Source: CADCUY01 sp964242735 (GTDB lineage Bacteria; Actinomycetota; Actinomycetes; Actinomycetales; Quadrisphaeraceae). From it: 64,000 nt of DNA. Under the pieces are notes generated by a model. The model was not told the origin of the DNA. It did not search any database and saw nothing but the letters and a program-made list of their open reading frames with translations. How positions within the stretch are numbered: the first letter of the stretch is position 1; every line of letters begins with the position of its first letter. Both the position numbers and the translations under genes were made by a program. Location: contig CAXTAK010000006.1 in assembly GCA_964242735.1 (NCBI GenBank), forward strand, positions 62,001-126,000, written 5' to 3'. Of the stretch, positions 60,911 through 64,000 are shown piece after piece.

Positions 60911-61315
60911 TCACGCCAGCGGCCCGCCCGGGGGCTCGCGCGGCCCGCCCTGGCCGTGCTCGCGGGCGAGCTCCTCGCGCTGCTCCGCGATCTCCCTGCC
61001 GAGGAAGTAGTTCAGCGCGGTGCGGATCGCAGCGACGGCGGCGAGCTTGCCGATCTCCTCGAACGTGGGGGCGATCGCGGTGCGGAGCACGTCGCTGGCG
61101 AGCTGGAACTCCAGGCCCAGGGCCAGGAAGCGCCCCAGGTCGAGGCGGACGGCCACGAATGCCCCGGCGTTGCGGGTGCGCGCGGCGACCACGGCGAAGC
61201 GCACGGCGGCGATGGCGGCCCCGAGGAAGATCACGATCGCCCCGGCCGCCTCGACGAACCGGGCCAGGACGTTGACGACGTCGCTGAGCAGCTCCTCGCT
61301 GAGCACCTCGTCCAC
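60911..61315 (-). CDS. DUF1622 membrane protein
   Basis: The 134-residue protein has three hydrophobic helices: FVEAAGAIVIFLGAAIAAVR, then LGRFLALGLEFQLASDVLRT and IGKLAAVAAIRTALNYFLGR EIAEQ. The last two blocks are the DUF1622 signature, including L-E-F-x-L-A-S-D-x-L-x-T and R-T-x-L-N-Y-F-L. Function is unknown. I chose GTG 61315 because an excellent AGGGAGG (plus-strand 61321-61327) lies five bases upstream; an earlier GTG at 61342 lacks any such site. Confidence 0.88.
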   Translation of the reverse strand: MDEVLSEELLSDVVNVLARFVEAAGAIVIFLGAAIAAVRFAVVAARTRNAGAFVAVRLDLGRFLALGLEFQLASDVLRTAIAPTFEEIGKLAAVAAIRTALNYFLGREIAEQREELAREHGQGGPREPPGGPLA

Positions 61316-61356
61316 GGGGCCCTCCCTGATCGTGCGCGACACGACGCCGGGCGATG

Positions 61357-62358
61357 CTACCGACCCGGGAAGACCACCCCGACCTGCGCGCGGGCGGCGT
61401 CGAGGACCTCCATCACCTCCACGGTGTCCCCCGGGGTCATCACCGCGCTGGTGGTCCGCTCCGCGGCCACGGCACCGGCCACCTCGGCGATCTGGTGCTG
61501 GAAGCCCGCGTCCACCCGGTGGTCCTGGGTGGTGGCGCTGCCGTCATCGCGGGTGAGGGTGATGGACGTGGGCGCGTAGAAGGGCGGCGCGACGTCGATG
61601 CGCCCCCGGGTGCCGGCGACGGAGGCGGTGGTCGCCGTGCGGGCGCGCAGCGTGGTGTGGAGCGTCGACAGCGCTGCCGGCGCCCCGTGCGCACCGCCCC
61701 CGTGGGTGAGGAGCAGGCCCACCGAGGCGTCGACGCCGGTGCTGGTCAGCTCCCCCACCGCCGTCACGGTGCGCGGGGCGCCGAGCAGGGCGTGCGCGAG
61801 GGAGACGGGGTAGACCCCGAGGTCGAGCAGGGCGCCGCCGGCGAGCTCCGGGGCGAAGAGGCGGCGGGGAGAGCCGTCGGTGAAGGCCTGCCCGTGGTCC
61901 GCGGTCACCGAGACGACGTCCCCGATCGCCCCCGAGGCGACCAGCGCGCGCAGGGCGAGCACGTGGGGCAGGAAGCGCGTCCACATGGCCTCCATGACGA
62001 AGACCCCGGCGGCGGCGCCCGCCGCGAAGACCTCGCGGGCCTCGGCGGCGTCCCGGGTGAAGGCCTTCTCGACCAGCACGTGCCGCCCGGCGGCGATGGC
62101 GAGCAGCGCGTGGTCGCGGTGCTCGGAGATGGGTGTGGCCACGTACACCGCCTCCACGCGCGGGTCGGCCACGAGCTGCTCGTAGCTGCCGTGCGCGGTG
62201 GGCACGCCGTGCTCCTGCGCGAAGGCCCGGGCGCGCTGGAGGCTGCGCGAGCCGACGGCCACGACCCGCGAGCGGGTGTGCCGCGCCGCCGCGACGGTGA
62301 AGGTGGCCGCGATGCCCCCGGGGCCCAGCACGCCCCAGCGCAGCGGCGGGGCGGTCAT
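61357..62358 (-). CDS. Gfo/Idh/MocA family oxidoreductase
   Basis: The 333-residue NAD(P)-dependent enzyme has the Rossmann start WGVLGPGGIAATFTVAAARH, then VEAVYVATPISEHRDHALLA and GRHVLVEKAFTRDAAEAREV. In this family the Lys of the E-K motif is catalytic. The C-terminal sheet domain includes AMWTRFLPHVLALRALVASG and GGALLDLGVYPVSLAHALLG, with the D-x-G-x-Y-P motif of the dihydrodiol dehydrogenase-like subgroup. It oxidises sugars or related diols; the substrate is unknown. The start is ATG 62358. It is divergent from the EAL–CBS gene. Confidence 0.93.
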   Translation of the reverse strand: MTAPPLRWGVLGPGGIAATFTVAAARHTRSRVVAVGSRSLQRARAFAQEHGVPTAHGSYEQLVADPRVEAVYVATPISEHRDHALLAIAAGRHVLVEKAFTRDAAEAREVFAAGAAAGVFVMEAMWTRFLPHVLALRALVASGAIGDVVSVTADHGQAFTDGSPRRLFAPELAGGALLDLGVYPVSLAHALLGAPRTVTAVGELTSTGVDASVGLLLTHGGGAHGAPAALSTLHTTLRARTATTASVAGTRGRIDVAPPFYAPTSITLTRDDGSATTQDHRVDAGFQHQIAEVAGAVAAERTTSAVMTPGDTVEVMEVLDAARAQVGVVFPGR

Positions 62359-62499
62359 CGGGTCGGCGGACGCGCCGGCGTGCTGGGCTGCGGGGTCGGG
62401 GGCCACCGCAGGACCGTAGCGAGCGCCGAGCGCGAGGGATCCGACGTCCGATGCCGCGTTCTGCCGGTGCCGGCCGTCGGTGCCGTCCACACTGGGGTG

Positions 62500-63648
62500 G
62501 TGCAGTCGCAGGCGGCGCCGATCCCGGACCGGGGGGCTGCAGGGGGCGCCGCCGGGAACAGGGCGGTGTGGGACGCCGCCCTGGCGCAGGTGCTCGGCGA
62601 TCACGCCTCGCCGGCCCTGCACGTGCAACCGGTCGTGGAGCTCACCCGGGGTGCGGTGGCCGGCTACGAGGTCCTGGCCCGCTTCCCCCGCGGAGTCGTC
62701 AGCGCTCCCCCCGACGCGTGGTTCGCCGCCGCCCAGCAGCGCGGGTGCTCCGGCCGGCTGCAGGCCCGGGTGCTGCGCCGCGCGCTGCGCGCCCTGGACG
62801 AGCTCCCACCGAACACGTTCCTCAGCGTGAACCTGGACCCTCACGTCGTCGGCGACGCCGACGTCCTCGCCGCCCTGGCCTCGCGGCCCCGCCTGGACCG
62901 TCTGGTGGTGGAGCTGACCGAGCACTCGCGCCCGCACGACCTCGCGGTGCTCGACCGGCTCGTCGCCGACGTGCGCGGGCGCGGCGGCCTCGTGGCCGTC
63001 GACGACGCCGGCACCGGGTACGCGGGCCTCGCCCGGCTGCTGCACCTGCGCCCGGACGTCGTCAAGGTCGACCGCGAGCTGGTCAGCGGCATCGACACCG
63101 ACCCGGTCAAGGCGGCGATGGTCTCCATGCTCGGTGACCTGGCCGGTCGCATGGACGCCTGGCTGCTCACCGAGGGCATCGAGACCCGCGCAGAGCTGGA
63201 GGTCCTCGTCGGGCTCGGGGTGCCGCTCGGGCAGGGGTTCTACGTGGCGCCGCCGTCACCCACGATGGGGCGAGTGGTGCGCTCCGAGGTGGTGGGGCAG
63301 GTGGTGGCGGCCGTCGCCCGCTCGGCGTGGACGGACCAGGTGATGAGCGCCCTGCGACCGGCGAGCACCACGCTGGAGCCGGGACGGGCCGCCGACGTGC
63401 TCCTCGACGACCGCGGGCGTCCCTCGCGGGTGCTCGACGACCACGCGGGACGGCGCTCGTGGCAGCGGGCGACGTGCGTGGCGCCGTCGACGACGGTGCG
63501 CGAGGCGGCGCTGCGGGCGACCGCGAGGCCGGAGCAGGAGCGGTGCGCCCCCCTGGTCTGCACGGACGAGCGGGGTCAGGTCATCGGCATCATCACGGTG
63601 AGCGATCTCGTGATCACGCTGGCACGCTCAGCTCCTGATGCCCCGTGA
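62500..63648 (+). CDS. EAL-domain protein with C-terminal CBS domains
   Basis: The protein is about 382 residues. The EAL domain (about 35-260) keeps the c-di-GMP phosphodiesterase residues: VAGYEVLARF (E-V-L for E-A-L), FLSVNLDPHV (Asn), LVVELTEHSR (Glu), VDDAGTGYAGLARLLHLRPD (Asp-Asp), VVKVDRELV (Lys), EGIET (Glu) and LGQGFYVAPP (Gln). Hydrolysis of c-di-GMP is thus plausible. The C-terminal 120 residues form a CBS-like pair ending GQVIGIITVSDLVITLA, which could sense adenine nucleotides. CACACT ends six bases before GTG 62500; GTG 62497 is the alternative. Confidence 0.88.
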   Translation: MQSQAAPIPDRGAAGGAAGNRAVWDAALAQVLGDHASPALHVQPVVELTRGAVAGYEVLARFPRGVVSAPPDAWFAAAQQRGCSGRLQARVLRRALRALDELPPNTFLSVNLDPHVVGDADVLAALASRPRLDRLVVELTEHSRPHDLAVLDRLVADVRGRGGLVAVDDAGTGYAGLARLLHLRPDVVKVDRELVSGIDTDPVKAAMVSMLGDLAGRMDAWLLTEGIETRAELEVLVGLGVPLGQGFYVAPPSPTMGRVVRSEVVGQVVAAVARSAWTDQVMSALRPASTTLEPGRAADVLLDDRGRPSRVLDDHAGRRSWQRATCVAPSTTVREAALRATARPEQERCAPLVCTDERGQVIGIITVSDLVITLARSAPDAP

Positions 63649-64000
63649 CGAGCACCGCCCGAGGAGTTCCATGAAGCGCTTCCGCTGCGGTGACGTCGTC
63701 CCCGGCTGCACGGCCACCTTCGCCGGTACCGAGGAGCAGATCGTGCGAGCGGTGCTCGACCACGCCGCGGCCGACCACGGCGTCAGCGGCGACACCGCCG
63801 CGCTGGCCGCCAGCGTCCGCGCCGCCGTCACCGACGCCTGAGCCCCGCCCGGCCAGCGCGCCGGTGGTGAGCACGGCCGCGGACACCAGCAGCGCCGCCG
63901 CCAGGACCACCAGGGCGAAGACCCTCCTGGCCCGCCCGATCGCGGCGACCGCCCCTGTGGCGCAGGCCGACACCAGCAGCACCAGCACCACGGGGCCCAG
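63614..64000 (-). CDS. Possible membrane protein, C-terminal part only (5' end beyond the window)
   Basis: On the minus strand, the frame entering at 64000 reads two hydrophobic segments, VVLVLLVSACATGAVAAIGR and VFALVVLAAALLVSAAVLTT, then a Gly-rich tail that runs antisense through the DUF1059 gene to 63614. The membrane part is convincing as coding sequence, but the last 60 residues are probably an artefact of a missing or frameshifted stop near 63850. It cannot be named. Confidence 0.25.
   Translation of the reverse strand: MGPVVLVLLVSACATGAVAAIGRARRVFALVVLAAALLVSAAVLTTGALAGRGSGVGDGGADAGGQRGGVAADAVVGRGVVEHRSHDLLLGTGEGGRAAGDDVTAAEALHGTPRAVLVTGHQELSVPA
63671..63841 (+). CDS. DUF1059 family small protein
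   Basis: The 56-residue protein is close to the whole DUF1059 domain: MKRFRCGDVVPGCTATFAGT, with the conserved paired Cys (C-G-D-V-V-P-G-C), then QIVRAVLDHAAADHGV. The two cysteines and a His suggest metal binding, but function is not established. ATG 63671 is preceded by GAGGAG at ideal spacing. A GTG at 63638 in the same frame overlaps the EAL gene and is less likely. Confidence 0.85.
   Translation: MKRFRCGDVVPGCTATFAGTEEQIVRAVLDHAAADHGVSGDTAALAASVRAAVTDA

Overview
This window is from a very GC-rich actinobacterium. The evidence is the strong G/C bias at third codon positions, the many GTG starts, and several gene neighbourhoods usual in Actinobacteria: era–CNNM–ybeY–phoH, dnaJ–hrcA with a CIRCE-like operator, hemW, lepA, rpsT, and holA–comEC–comEA–leuS. 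A Kineosporiaceae-like genus such as Quadrisphaera or Kineococcus is my guess from overall impression, not a demonstrated placement. Two runs of exactly 100 N mark scaffold gaps.

Layout. 0-2.6 kb: the end of a secreted aminopeptidase, a stress flavoprotein with an NAD(P)-binding partner, then decayed MarR and MazEF-type genes. 2.6-13.8 kb: the housekeeping block era, CNNM/HlyC, ybeY, phoH (overlapping or closely spaced, minus strand), a Gmad2/GerMN lipoprotein, dnaJ, hrcA, DUF3097, a DsbA-like protein, DUF4870 and hemW. 13.8-21.2 kb: an accessory stretch rich in frameshifted or internally deleted genes (ArsR–SRPBCC, phosphoesterase, glycosyltransferase, VapBC), mixed with an MFS exporter, acetyltransferases, a MOSC protein and a small kinase. 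21.2-34 kb: lepA, a secreted amidase, rpsT, holA, comEC, comEA, leuS (with a short leader ORF) and a degenerate GGDEF protein. 34-43.3 kb: DUF305, small hypotheticals, a subtilisin-like protease, an MBL hydrolase and a two-subunit ABC exporter. 43.4-50.9 kb: a lipid-type cluster. 51-56.5 kb: an FAD monooxygenase, a secreted beta-propeller and the nickel-pincer cofactor genes larE, larB and larC. 56.5-64 kb: a DUF4349 lipoprotein, a GH15 glucoamylase-like enzyme, a zinc dehydrogenase, DUF1622, an oxidoreductase, an EAL–CBS protein and DUF1059.

The most unusual feature is a divergent LarA-like protein (nickel-pincer racemase superfamily). It sits in an apparent operon with a fatty-acyl-CoA reductase fused to a HAD phosphatase, a zinc alcohol dehydrogenase and a PlsC-type acyltransferase, opposite a ferritin-like protein. 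The genes that make its cofactor lie about 4 kb downstream. By eye, this LarA homologue keeps the cofactor-linking Lys and two of the three key His, but not the second catalytic His. I infer a lipid-related nickel-pincer pathway whose chemistry is not lactate racemisation.

Two other themes recur. A -10-like hexamer ends exactly six bases before the start codon of several genes, which suggests leaderless transcription. Frame damage is concentrated in accessory genes, while long conserved genes are intact, so gene decay is more likely than random sequencing error as the main cause.
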